NCBI GenBank assembly: GCA_007134115.1
Contig: SLLK01000214.1
Coordinates: 1 to 8,039, forward strand
Direction of reading: 5' to 3'
Length of the DNA stretch: 8,039 nt
Origin: Gammaproteobacteria bacterium
Lineage (GTDB): Bacteria > Pseudomonadota > Gammaproteobacteria > UBA5335 > SLRW01
A program made the translations under genes and the position numbers. Positions within the stretch are counted from its first letter, which is position 1, and each line of letters starts with the position of its first letter. Under the pieces are notes generated by a model. That model worked only from the letters and a program-made list of their open reading frames with translations. It was not told the DNA's origin and ran no database searches. Below are positions 1-8,039 of the stretch, piece by piece.

Positions 1-524
1 AACAGGGCCTCCTGCATGCGTGCCCCGCCACTGGCGCTGAAACACACCAGCGGCTCGCGATGCTCGATGGCTGTATTGACGGCGCGCACGAACTTCTCGC
101 CCACCACCGAGCCCATGGAACCGCCCAGAAAACCGAACTCGAAGGCGGCGGCGACCACGCCGGCGCCCTTGAGGCGCCCGCGCATCACGAGCAGCGCGTC
201 CTTCTCCCCGGTGGCCTTCTGGGCAGCAACCAGCCTGTCCTTGTACTTCTTGGTATCGCGAAACCTGAGTACATCGACGGACTCCACCGAGGCTGCGATT
301 TCCTCGCTGCTGCCTTCATCGAGAAAGGCATTCAGTCGTTGCCGCGCGTTGATGCGATTATGCTGACCGCATTTGGGGCACACCATCAGGCTGCGCTCCA
401 GCTCGGGCCGGTAGAGCACGGCCTGGCAGGATTTGCACTTGCTCCACAGCCCTTCAGGCACGCCGCGCTTGCTGGAGGGATCGGTGCGTATGCGTGAAGG
501 CACCAGCTTGCTGAACCAGTTCAT
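1..524 (-). CDS. accD: Acetyl-CoA carboxylase carboxyltransferase, beta subunit (5' part; runs off the left edge)
   Basis: AccD pairs with AccA to form the carboxyltransferase that moves CO2 from carboxybiotin on AccB to acetyl-CoA, giving malonyl-CoA for fatty acid synthesis in the cytoplasm. The first 174 residues are visible. The protein starts MNWFSKLVPSRIR, the usual AccD opening. A four-cysteine zinc ribbon follows, with CKSC at 30-33 and CPKC at 49-52. Next come the crotonase-fold segments GGSMGSVVGEKFVRA (134-148) and SASGGARMQE (163-172), both characteristic of the family. The frame is open to the window edge, so the C-terminal part (the family is usually about 290-300 residues) lies outside. 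The ATG at 524 has a GAGGA ribosome site 7 bases upstream. It begins 18 bases after the trpA stop with no visible terminator, so co-transcription with trpA is likely. Identification is secure. Confidence 0.97.
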   Translation of the reverse strand, partial: MNWFSKLVPSRIRTDPSSKRGVPEGLWSKCKSCQAVLYRPELERSLMVCPKCGQHNRINARQRLNAFLDEGSSEEIAASVESVDVLRFRDTKKYKDRLVAAQKATGEKDALLVMRGRLKGAGVVAAAFEFGFLGGSMGSVVGEKFVRAVNTAIEHREPLVCFSASGGARMQEAL

Positions 525-542
525 GTCCGTGTCCTCATGACG

Positions 543-1378
543 TCATCCCGTCTGCCGGGCACGTTGACCGGGCCCGGCAGGATTGTCCATGGCCTGGCGC
601 ATTTCGCGCAACAGGCCGGCCACTTCTTCGCGCATGCGAGATGGATCACCGCCGTGTTCGGCCATGCGGCTGACCAGCGCGCTGCCTACAACCACCGCAT
701 CGGCCACGGCCGCCATACGCGCGGCGGCGGCGGCGTCACTGATACCAAAGCCGACGCCCACCGGCAACCGGGTCACCGCGCGGATCTGGCGCACCCGCTC
801 GGTCACATCCGCCATATCCAGACTGGCGGCACCGGTCACGCCCTTGAGCGAAACGTAATACACGAAACCACTGGCCGCATCGCATACCGCCTGCATCCGC
901 GCCGGGGTGGTCGTCGGTGAAAGCAGGAAAATCGGGTCGATGTCGGCGCTACGCAGCGTCGTCACCAGTTCCTCGCATTCCTCCGGCGGCAGGTCCACGG
1001 TCAGCACCCCGTCCACGCCGGCCTCACCGGCGGCGGCGGCAAATTCACCGTAACCCATGCGTTCCAGCGGGTTGAGATAGCCCATGAGAATGACCGGCGT
1101 ATCGCCATCCCCGGCGCGGAAACGGCGGACGATATCCAGCGCGCCACGCAGCTTCATACCGCCGCGCAAGGCACGCTCGGCGGCCTTCTGGATCACCGGG
1201 CCGTCCGCCATGGGATCGGAGAACGGGATGCCCAGCTCAATCATATCCACCCCCGCCGACACCATGGCGTGCATCAGGGCGACAGTTTCCTGCGCATCGG
1301 GGTCACCGGCCATCACGTAGGGCACCAGCGCCGTACGGCCCTGTTCCCTGCACGCCTGCATGCGCACACTGATACGAC

Positions 1379-1382
<4 letters not shown>
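543..1382 (-). CDS. trpA: Tryptophan synthase alpha chain
   Basis: TrpA cleaves indole-3-glycerol phosphate to indole and glyceraldehyde-3-phosphate and channels the indole to TrpB in the alpha2-beta2 complex. With a GTG start at 1382 the product is 279 residues, close to the 268 of E. coli. The start was chosen because it gives VSRISVRMQACREQGRTALV, the normal N-terminus. It also places the catalytic Glu at residue 49 (IELGIPFSDP) and the catalytic Asp at 60 (PMADGP), exactly the E. coli numbers. A GAGGGG ribosome site lies 8 bases upstream. Phosphate-binding loops are seen as GVGFGIS and VVVGSALV. The frame stays open further upstream but only inside trpB. The GTG overlaps the trpB TGA (GTGA), a layout typical of translational coupling between two subunits made in equal amounts. 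No defects seen. Confidence 0.96.
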
Positions 1383-2585
<1,203 letters not shown>

Positions 2586-2602
<17 letters not shown>

Positions 2603-3227
2603 TGCGTACCTCATTTACAAACCGTTGCATCAGAGCGGCATCCTTGTTGCCTGGCGCGCTTTCCACGCCGCTGCTCACATCCACCGCCCACGGCCTGACC
2701 TCGCGTACCGCTTCGGCCACATTGCCGGGGTGCAGCCCGCCGGCCAGGATGAGCGGCTGCTCAGGCCGCTGGCGCAGCGTCTGCCAGTCGAAACGGCGTC
2801 CTGAACCGCCGGCCTCGTCCGGCGCGTGACTGTCGACCAGAAATCCGCGCGCGCCGACATAGGCCTCACACACCGCGGCGGTCAAGCCGTCGCTATTGCC
2901 GCCCATGGCCACCGCCTTGATATAGGGACGACCAAACCCCTCGCAGTAGGCTGCATCCTCGCTGCCGTGAAATTGCAACAGGTCCAGCGGCACGGCCTTG
3001 AGCACCGCCCTGACCGTTGACTCCGGCGCGTTCAGAAACAGGCCGACGGTCGTCACGAAAGGCGGCACGGCGGCCACGATGCGTGCCGCCGCCAGGGGCT
3101 CCACGTAGCGTGAACTCGGCTCGTGAAACACCAGCCCGATCGCATCGGCCCCGGCCACCGCCGCGGCGCGGGCGTCCTCCGGGCAGGTGATCCCGCAGAT
3201 CTTGACCCGCACGCGCTGCTCACTCAT
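2586..3227 (-). CDS. trpF: Phosphoribosylanthranilate isomerase
   Basis: TrpF performs the Amadori rearrangement of phosphoribosylanthranilate to CdRP, two steps before tryptophan synthase. The product has 213 residues, the normal size for a stand-alone enzyme not fused to TrpC. The active-site Cys is in VKICGIT (Cys11) and the general-acid Asp in GFLVDSH (Asp132). Phosphate-binding segments follow: GGSGRRFDW (140-148), LAGGLHPGNV (161-170) and DVSSGVE (183-189). The ATG at 3227 was chosen because the conserved RVRVKICGIT strand begins four residues later and an AGCAGGTG-type ribosome site precedes it. Earlier in-frame starts (ATG 3251, TTG 3287) lack a ribosome site. Its 3' end overlaps trpB. 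The 93 bases between it and truA (3228-3320) show no clear promoter or terminator. Confidence 0.95.
2608..2613 (-). promoter_or_regulatory. Ribosome binding site of trpB inside the trpF 3' end
   Basis: The minus strand reads TGAGGT, five bases before GTG 2602, and it lies within the last codons of trpF. This site is what favours the GTG over the ATG at 2614, since the Shine-Dalgarno sequence itself contains the G of that ATG. Ribosomes finishing trpF would pass directly over it, so coupled translation is likely (inference). Confidence 0.65.
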
Positions 3228-3320
3228 CCACGACACCTGCTGCACACTCATCAGTCGCCGGGCCGGCCGCGCGAACACAAGGCGCAAGGTTACCAGAAGC
3301 GGCCCTGCCGGTCATTGCCC

Positions 3321-4160
3321 TCAGCCCGCCAGACCCGGCACCAGCGCCGGCTGCGGCGGCGGCACATCCACCGGCGTGGGCACCGCCACATGCTCACCGT
3401 AAAAAGCGCCCATGAAATACAGACCATCGGCGGGCGCGGTAATTCCCCCCACGCGTCGATCGCGCGCAGCCAGCACCTCGGCTGCCCACTCGGGCTCGCG
3501 CTCACCGCGCCCCACCGCCAGCAAGACACCGGCGAGGTTACGTACCATATGATGCAGAAATGCGTTGGCCTGCACGTCGACCACCACCAGCTCGCCCACG
3601 CGCCGCACGGTGATCTCGTCCAGGCGCCTGAAGGCAGTACGACTTTGACACTCGGCGGCACGGAAGGACGAGAAGTCATGCTCGCCCGGCAGGTGCCCGG
3701 CTGCCTGCTGCATGCGCGAGGCATCCAGCGCGTAGTGGTACCACGCCACCCGCCCGGCGAGCAGTGCCGGCCGCGTCGCACGATCACAGATCAGATAACG
3801 GTAACGGCGCCATTGGGCGCTGTATCGGGCGTGGAAATCGGCAGGCACTTCGCCCGCCCAGCGCACACTGATGTCCGCCGGCAGATGGCTGTTACAGCCC
3901 AGGGTCCAGGCCCGTGGCGGCCGTTGCGCCACGGTTTCAAAGTGGACTGTCTGGCCCGCCGCATGGACGCCGGCATCGGTACGCCCGGCGGCCACCACCG
4001 CCACCGGATGATCGGCGATACGCGACAGGGCCTTTTCCAGCACAGCCTGCACCGAAGGCGCGTGATGCTGCGACTGCCAGCCAGAGTAGGCCTGGCCGTT
4101 GTACTCCACGACCAGCGCGACTTTCTGCCAACGGGGATCGCGTCCCGGAGTGTCCGTCAT
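3321..4160 (-). CDS. truA: tRNA pseudouridine(38-40) synthase
   Basis: TruA isomerises uridines 38, 39 and 40 in the anticodon stem-loop of many tRNAs. The product has 279 residues, against 270 in E. coli. The N-terminal strand reads KVALVVEYNGQAYSGWQSQ (13-31). The catalytic Asp lies in AAGRTDAGVHAAGQ at Asp62 (E. coli Asp60). YRYLI supplies the conserved aromatic residue that packs at the active site, and FLHHMVRNLAGVLL is the standard C-terminal family motif. The ATG at 4160 has an AGGGAAGGG ribosome site just upstream. A GTG at 4193 would add 11 residues without such a site. It lies downstream of fimV across a 185-base gap holding a large inverted repeat, and is followed by trpF after 93 bases. 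truA next to fimV and trpF is a common gammaproteobacterial arrangement. Confidence 0.96.
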   Translation of the reverse strand: MTDTPGRDPRWQKVALVVEYNGQAYSGWQSQHHAPSVQAVLEKALSRIADHPVAVVAAGRTDAGVHAAGQTVHFETVAQRPPRAWTLGCNSHLPADISVRWAGEVPADFHARYSAQWRRYRYLICDRATRPALLAGRVAWYHYALDASRMQQAAGHLPGEHDFSSFRAAECQSRTAFRRLDEITVRRVGELVVVDVQANAFLHHMVRNLAGVLLAVGRGEREPEWAAEVLAARDRRVGGITAPADGLYFMGAFYGEHVAVPTPVDVPPPQPALVPGLAG

Positions 4161-4229
4161 GCAGCCCTTCCCTGCCACCGCCGGGGCGCCCACAGGCCGG
4201 GCCTGAAACCAGACGCCGGGGACGATTCA

Positions 4230-4317
4230 TTAAGCAAACGCGGGTCTGTTCGTCGCGCCTCAGGCACCGCCCGCAAGTCAGCATCAAGGCGCGACGAATA
4301 GACCGGCGTTTCCTTAA
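4230..4317. repeat. Large inverted repeat (31-base arms, 26-base loop) between fimV and truA
   Basis: The arms at 4230-4260 and 4287-4317 are reverse complements at 28 of 31 positions. The inner 12 bases of each arm pair perfectly (TTCGTCGCGCCT against AGGCGCGACGAA). Three positions do not pair normally: 4235/4312 (C with C), 4242/4305 (G with G) and 4248/4299 (G with T). The outer ends read TTAAG and CTTAA. The loop at 4261-4286 has no convincing inner stem. The element begins 28 bases past the fimV stop and ends 69 bases before the truA ATG. There is no T-run on either side, so it is not a standard intrinsic terminator. It could be a miniature palindromic repeat, an RNA-processing hairpin between fimV and truA, or a protein-binding site. 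The structure is certain; its role is unknown. Confidence 0.85.
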
Positions 4318-4345
4318 CAGACGGGCACACGTGGCGACTGCGGGC

Positions 4346-7300
4346 TCAGGAAAGCTGATCCATCAACGTCTGGGCTTCGCGCTTCTGGGCATCGTCGCCC
4401 TGCTCGATAATCTCCTTGATAATCGATTGCGCGCCTTCCTCGTCACCCATGCCGATATATGCCCGCGCAAGATCCAGCTTGGTGCCGACATCATCACCGT
4501 CGCCCAGCGGCTCGTCACCACTGACATCCACCGGCGCGGCGCTGCCATTACCGGCGCCGCCACCGCCCATGCCGTCAAGCAACTTCTGTGCTTCCTTGCG
4601 CTGCTGGTCGCTGCCTTCCTCGAGCACTTCCTCAAGCACGCTGCGCGCACCCTCGGCATCGTCCATGCCGATGTACGCCTTGGCCAGATCAATCTTGGTG
4701 GCCACCTCGTCGTACTCGTCCTCATCACCGGCGTCGTCGTCCGCGTCGGCTGTGGTCGCCTCGCCAGGATCAAAATCAACTTCCGCCTCATCATCCGCCG
4801 ACCCGGCATCCGCGTCTGCTTCAGCGGCGCTCGGCTCTTCATCCAGATCCAGCCCTTCGACCCCGACCTCGTCGGCGGCGTCTGATTCCGCATCGGGTTG
4901 ATCATCCGCCGCGGCCTCTGAAGAGCCGACATCGAAGGCAAGATCATCCTCGCCGGCATCCGCAGTCAGCGCGTCGTCGCCGGCCGGCTCTTCTTCGGCA
5001 TCACCGTCGGCGTCATCTATTTCAAACTCGCCCGCATCAAAGGCCAGCGCGTCGCCCTCATCGTCAGTCGCAGGCTTGTCCGCCGCGCCTTCGCTCTCGC
5101 CATCGCCGAGGGAGGCAAAATCATCGTCCAGGTCAAAAGCGAGGCTGTCCTCTTCCTCGTTATCGGTGGCGCCGGCCGGTTCGCCTTCGCCGTCGGAAGC
5201 GCCCTGCGCCGCATCATCGTCGTCCAGCCCGAAATCAGCCAGATCGAACTCCAGGTCGCCGTCGTCATCGCCACCAGCCTCCTTGCGCTCCGCTTCGGTG
5301 TCCGCGCCTTCAGTGTCCGCATCGGCCTGCAGCGCCACGGTGTCACCGCCGTCAAAGCCGAAGTCCTCGTCCCCCTCGCCGCCGGCGGCTGCATCAGTCT
5401 GCCCGTCTTCGGGCACGCTCATGTCGAGGAAATCATCTCCCAGGTCGCCGCCGCCGTCGCCGCCTTCAGCGAACAGTGATTCATCCGGAACCAGCTGGCG
5501 GCCCATGATCGCCACCTTGCTCCAGTCACTGCCGTCACGCCCCTGCTCGTCAGCGAACTCGCGGGCGTAACGCAGGAAATCTTCGTCGTTGCCGGCGGAA
5601 AAGAGTATTTCCAGACGCTTGAGCTTCAGTGCCTGACTGTCCGGATCGCTTTCCAGCGCGGTGTCGATAATCTTCTGCGCTTCTTCGTAGAGTCCATAGG
5701 CAAGATGGAAATCAGCCTCGGCGACCGCGTCACTGTCACCGGCGTCATCGGCCGGCGCCGGTTCTATGCCCGCATCGTCATCGTCGGCTGCCGCACGCGG
5801 CGCCACGTCGCCACGGCTCATCACCGCAGTGCGGTCGGGCTCAAACGGCTCATCTCCGTCGTCGGGCTCGTCAAACAGCGCCGCATCCTCATCGGCACCG
5901 GCCGACTCGCCATCCGCGGCATGGTCAATCTCATCCAGCTCATCAAGCTCGTCGTCCAGGCTCAGCTCCGCCTCTTCGGCGGCCTTGCGGCGACGCTGGA
6001 AAGCGAGCAACAACAACAGCAGCGTGGTGCCCAGCAAGCCGCCCAGCACCGCCGGGTTGGACACCGCCTCGAGCACCTCGTCGACCATGCCCGGCGTTGC
6101 GGGACCGGAAGGGGTGGGCGCCGGGGCGACTTCCTGTTCATCGGCATCATCGGCCACCATCGCGGCAGACTCGTCTTCCTCCGTGGCGACATCCTCTTCC
6201 GCATCGGCCGCCGCCTCGTCATCAACGGCGTCCTGCTCGCGGGCTTCGTCAACCGCTTCGTCTTCCGGCATGTCCTCGTCGACGACATCATCATCAGTGG
6301 CCGGTGCTTCGGTTTCCTCATCCACCTCGGCCTCAGGCTCGGCCTCGGGTTCGGGTTCGGGTTCGGGCTGCGCGGCGATTTCCTCTTCGGTCAGTTCGCC
6401 CACCGGCGCATCAATATCGGCCTCTGCCAGCCGGGCTTCCAGCGCCGCCATTTCGTCGCTGCGCACCTCGAACAGGCGCCGCATTTCCGTCAGCTCTTCC
6501 CGCAGGCTGCCGACCTCATCCTCCAGCTCGCGCTTGTCCTCACGCGCCGCCTGCGCCTCCAGGCGCGCGTCTTCAAGCTCCTGACGCAGTTCATCTTCAC
6601 CCAGGTCCTCGGCCGCGCCGGGCGCGGCGGCCTCGGCGGCATCTTCCTGTTCGCCGGGGGCCACCAGTTCCAGTCGCGGCTGCTCTGCGACCTGCTCCTC
6701 GGCAGGCGCTTCCGCCGGCGCCGGGGCCGTCTCCGCGCGCCAGCGCTCATCATGCGAACGGGCGCGGGCCAGCGCATCGGCCTGGGCATGGCCCGCGGCC
6801 GCGTCACGCGAGGGAATGCGCAGTACCGCACCCTCGCGCATCAGGTTGAAATTGTCGTCAAAGGCTTCCGGATTGCGCTCATAGATGGCCAGCATCATCT
6901 GATGCACGCTCACACCTTCCTGGCGATAACGCTCGGCCAGACGCCACAGGCTCTCACCCTGCTGCACGGTATGCTGATCGGGTGTGGGCGCCGCCGGACG
7001 CGGGGCGGCGGGCCGCTCCGCACGCGGTTCCGGATCATGACGCCAGGCCGGAGGCACATCGCCGGACGGCGCCGGACGCGCCACTTCCTCGCGCGGTTCG
7101 GGGGGCGGTGGTGTGGGCCGTTCCGTTCTCGCGGGGGCCTCACGTGCCGGGCGATCCTCAGGCGGCGGCGTCACCTCGGCTTCGGGCTCGGGTCGGGGCT
7201 CCGGTGCGGGCAACGGTGCCTCAGCCACTTCCGGCTCGGGCGGCGTGGGTGCCTCGCCCGTACGCGGCGCACGCGGTTCACGCCGCTCTGCCTGCATCAT

Positions 7301-7690
7301 GGTGGGCGGGTCGAGCAACACCGTGTACTCGCGCTGCAGGCGCCCGCGCGAGTACCCCACCTCCAGCAGCAGATTCAGAAAGGGCTCACGAATCGGTTCG
7401 CGGCTGCGCACCTGTATGTAGGGGGTGTCGGCGTCACGCACCAGTTCAAAGCGCAGACGCAGCAAAGCGTCCATGCGCATGATACCGGCCCGCTCATAGG
7501 CTTCCGCCGAGGCCAGACGCACTTCCAGGTCCCGCAACTCCTCATCGGACGCGGAAGTCAGATAGATGCGGGCATCAAAGGGCTGGTTCAGCGCTGAACG
7601 CGTCTCCATATCCCCGAGACCAAGCCCCAGTGCCGCAGCGGGAAGCCACAGCCACGTCAGGGCGAGCGCCAGGGCCAGCTTTCTACCCAT
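4346..7690 (-). CDS. fimV: FimV/HubP-family polar organiser and type IV pilus assembly protein
   Basis: FimV/HubP proteins are inner-membrane, peptidoglycan-binding polar landmarks. In Pseudomonas they support type IV pilus secretin assembly and twitching; in Vibrio they position polar machinery. The product has 1114 residues. Visible order: signal peptide (1 to about 22, LALALALTWLWLPAAA core); FimV core (about 24-128, with SALNQPFDARI and REPFLNLLLEV); Pro/Glu-rich linker (135-235); LysM domain (239-294, HTVQQGESLWRLAERY); probable coiled coil (364-424); Glu-Pro repeat (443-456); one membrane span (548-564) followed by QRRRKA, which puts the rest in the cytoplasm; TPR-like helices (656-716); a long Asp/Glu/Ala-rich tail with recurring LAFD-type motifs (777-974); and two tandem FimV C-terminal modules (996-1041 and 1068-1113). 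The ATG has CGGAG five bases upstream. Pilus genes are absent here, so the exact partner process is inferred from the family. Confidence 0.95.
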   Translation of the reverse strand: MGRKLALALALTWLWLPAAALGLGLGDMETRSALNQPFDARIYLTSASDEELRDLEVRLASAEAYERAGIMRMDALLRLRFELVRDADTPYIQVRSREPIREPFLNLLLEVGYSRGRLQREYTVLLDPPTMMQAERREPRAPRTGEAPTPPEPEVAEAPLPAPEPRPEPEAEVTPPPEDRPAREAPARTERPTPPPPEPREEVARPAPSGDVPPAWRHDPEPRAERPAAPRPAAPTPDQHTVQQGESLWRLAERYRQEGVSVHQMMLAIYERNPEAFDDNFNLMREGAVLRIPSRDAAAGHAQADALARARSHDERWRAETAPAPAEAPAEEQVAEQPRLELVAPGEQEDAAEAAAPGAAEDLGEDELRQELEDARLEAQAAREDKRELEDEVGSLREELTEMRRLFEVRSDEMAALEARLAEADIDAPVGELTEEEIAAQPEPEPEPEAEPEAEVDEETEAPATDDDVVDEDMPEDEAVDEAREQDAVDDEAAADAEEDVATEEDESAAMVADDADEQEVAPAPTPSGPATPGMVDEVLEAVSNPAVLGGLLGTTLLLLLLAFQRRRKAAEEAELSLDDELDELDEIDHAADGESAGADEDAALFDEPDDGDEPFEPDRTAVMSRGDVAPRAAADDDDAGIEPAPADDAGDSDAVAEADFHLAYGLYEEAQKIIDTALESDPDSQALKLKRLEILFSAGNDEDFLRYAREFADEQGRDGSDWSKVAIMGRQLVPDESLFAEGGDGGGDLGDDFLDMSVPEDGQTDAAAGGEGDEDFGFDGGDTVALQADADTEGADTEAERKEAGGDDDGDLEFDLADFGLDDDDAAQGASDGEGEPAGATDNEEEDSLAFDLDDDFASLGDGESEGAADKPATDDEGDALAFDAGEFEIDDADGDAEEEPAGDDALTADAGEDDLAFDVGSSEAAADDQPDAESDAADEVGVEGLDLDEEPSAAEADADAGSADDEAEVDFDPGEATTADADDDAGDEDEYDEVATKIDLAKAYIGMDDAEGARSVLEEVLEEGSDQQRKEAQKLLDGMGGGGAGNGSAAPVDVSGDEPLGDGDDVGTKLDLARAYIGMGDEEGAQSIIKEIIEQGDDAQKREAQTLMDQLS
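4349..4705 (-). repeat. Tandem duplication of the FimV C-terminal module within fimV
   Basis: Two 46-residue modules (996-1041 and 1068-1113) align without gaps with 26 identities. Shared landmarks are TK.DLA.AYIGM near the start, EGA.S in the middle and EAQ.L.D at the end. A flexible linker rich in Gly and acidic residues (1042-1067, beginning GGGGAGNGS) separates them. Each resembles the single helical C-terminal domain that closes typical FimV proteins. The last module ends one residue before the stop. Confidence 0.85.
6345..6368 (-). repeat. Short hexanucleotide tandem repeat inside fimV
   Basis: Four consecutive 6-base units (plus strand TCGGGT three times, then TCGGGC) encode the Glu-Pro/Glu-Ala run near residues 442-449. 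The unit length is a multiple of three, so copy-number change would lengthen or shorten the linker without shifting the frame. Confidence 0.7.
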
Positions 7691-7780
7691 GCCTACTCCG
7701 TTTCATGCGCACCGGCACGGCTATTCCCCGCCCGGCCGCCTTGCGACATTCTTGAGAAGCCGCTTTATAATAATGGGCTA

Positions 7781-7809
7781 ACTATAGCTTACAGATAGTC
7801 TTTTACCAA
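7781..7809 (-). promoter_or_regulatory. Candidate sigma70 promoter for fimV
   Basis: On the minus strand TTGGTA (4 of 6 to the -35 consensus) at 7809-7804 is separated by exactly 17 bases from TATAGT (5 of 6 to the -10 consensus) at 7786-7781. The -35 element lies in the last codons of asd, and transcription would start about 84 bases before the fimV ATG. The area is an AT-rich patch in otherwise GC-rich DNA. This could give fimV and the genes after it a start separate from asd. No transcription data are available here. Confidence 0.45.
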
Positions 7810-8039
7810 AATTTCGGCAATCTGCACACTATTGAGCGCCGCGCCTTTACGCACATTATCCGCCACCACCCAAAGATTCAGCCCGCGCGGATGTGAAATA
7901 TCTTCACGAATTCGGCCCACATACACGGGGTCGTTATGTTCGGCATCGGTCACAGCGGTGGGATAGCCGCCGTCTTCCCGGGTATCCAGCACCACGATAC
8001 CCGGCGCCGCAGAGAGGATTTCGCGGGCCCGCCCGGCGC
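7789..8039 (-). CDS. asd: Aspartate-semialdehyde dehydrogenase (3' end; runs off the right edge)
   Basis: Asd reduces L-aspartyl-4-phosphate to aspartate semialdehyde with NADPH, the branch point to lysine/diaminopimelate, threonine and methionine. Only the last 82 residues are in the window. They contain GGYPTAV, YVGRIRED, NLWVVADNVRKGAALNSVQIAE and the end VKDYL, the standard C-terminus of the Asd/USG-1 family. The catalytic Cys and the substrate-binding Arg/His region lie upstream, outside the window. The bifurcation between true Asd and the inactive paralogue USG-1 therefore cannot be settled from this piece alone, although the strong C-terminal motif conservation favours Asd. The stop is TAA. 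The next gene, fimV, begins 98 bases later, and asd followed by fimV is a well-known gammaproteobacterial pairing. Confidence 0.9.
   Translation of the reverse strand, partial: AGRAREILSAAPGIVVLDTREDGGYPTAVTDAEHNDPVYVGRIREDISHPRGLNLWVVADNVRKGAALNSVQIAEILVKDYL

Noticed and set aside
3228..3287. Longer trpF from TTG 3287 or ATG 3251
   Set aside because: Neither has a ribosome site, and the added residues precede the usual first strand of the enzyme.
3123..4301. 392-residue plus-strand open frame opposite truA and trpF
   Set aside because: It is antisense to two genes with intact catalytic motifs, crosses their intergenic gap, and its product is His/Arg/Pro-rich with no family resemblance.
4230..4317. 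Reading the inverted repeat as an intrinsic terminator
   Set aside because: No T-run follows the stem on either strand and the 26-base loop is too long for a standard terminator.
5705..7597. 630-residue plus-strand open frame opposite fimV
   Set aside because: It lies wholly antisense to the well-supported fimV, gives an Arg/Gly/His-rich product with no recognisable domain, and is what GC-rich, Asp/Glu-rich codons produce on the opposite strand.
7741..7771. Plus-strand TATAAT at 7766-7771 as an antisense promoter into asd
   Set aside because: The best -35 match (TTGCGA at 7741) is 19 bases away and only partly fits; no plus-strand gene follows.
7781..7799. Small hairpin ACTAT/ATAGT at the asd stop
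   Set aside because: A five-base AT-rich stem with a nine-base loop is too weak to be a terminator and is expected by chance.

Overview
The window is a compact block of seven genes, all on the minus strand. Read in transcription order (right to left) they are: asd (3' end only), fimV, truA, trpF, trpB, trpA and accD (5' end only). The gene set and order (asd-fimV-truA-trpF, then trpBA, then accD) are typical of a gammaproteobacterial chromosome. The DNA is GC-rich and the cytoplasmic half of FimV is extremely rich in Asp and Glu. That fits a GC-rich, possibly salt-adapted gammaproteobacterium (Ectothiorhodospiraceae-like), but the genus cannot be fixed from this sequence. Nothing marks the region as horizontally acquired.

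Right end (7691-8039): the last 82 codons of aspartate-semialdehyde dehydrogenase, then a 98-base gap. A sigma70-like promoter candidate overlaps the end of asd and points into fimV. Centre-right (4346-7690): one very large gene for a FimV/HubP-type polar organiser. It has a signal peptide, FimV core, LysM domain, coiled coil, one membrane segment, TPR-like helices, a long acidic tail with a recurring short motif, and two tandem copies of the FimV C-terminal module. Between fimV and truA (4161-4345) lies a 31-base inverted repeat (28 of 31 positions paired) around a 26-base loop. It is the only large structure in the window that the genes do not explain.

Left half (1-4160): truA (tRNA pseudouridine synthase), then trpF, trpB and trpA packed tightly. 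trpF and trpB overlap, and trpB and trpA share a GTGA stop/start junction. An 18-base gap leads to accD, the carboxyltransferase beta subunit of acetyl-CoA carboxylase. trpF, trpB and trpA supply the phosphoribosylanthranilate isomerase and tryptophan synthase steps; the earlier trp genes are not here. No trp leader peptide or attenuator is visible, so these genes are probably read from further upstream.

This is mostly an ordinary housekeeping region. I see no defence system, mobile gene, CRISPR array, tRNA or rRNA. The points worth following are the large inverted repeat, the duplicated FimV C-terminal module with its motif ladder, and the non-ATG coupled starts of trpB and trpA.
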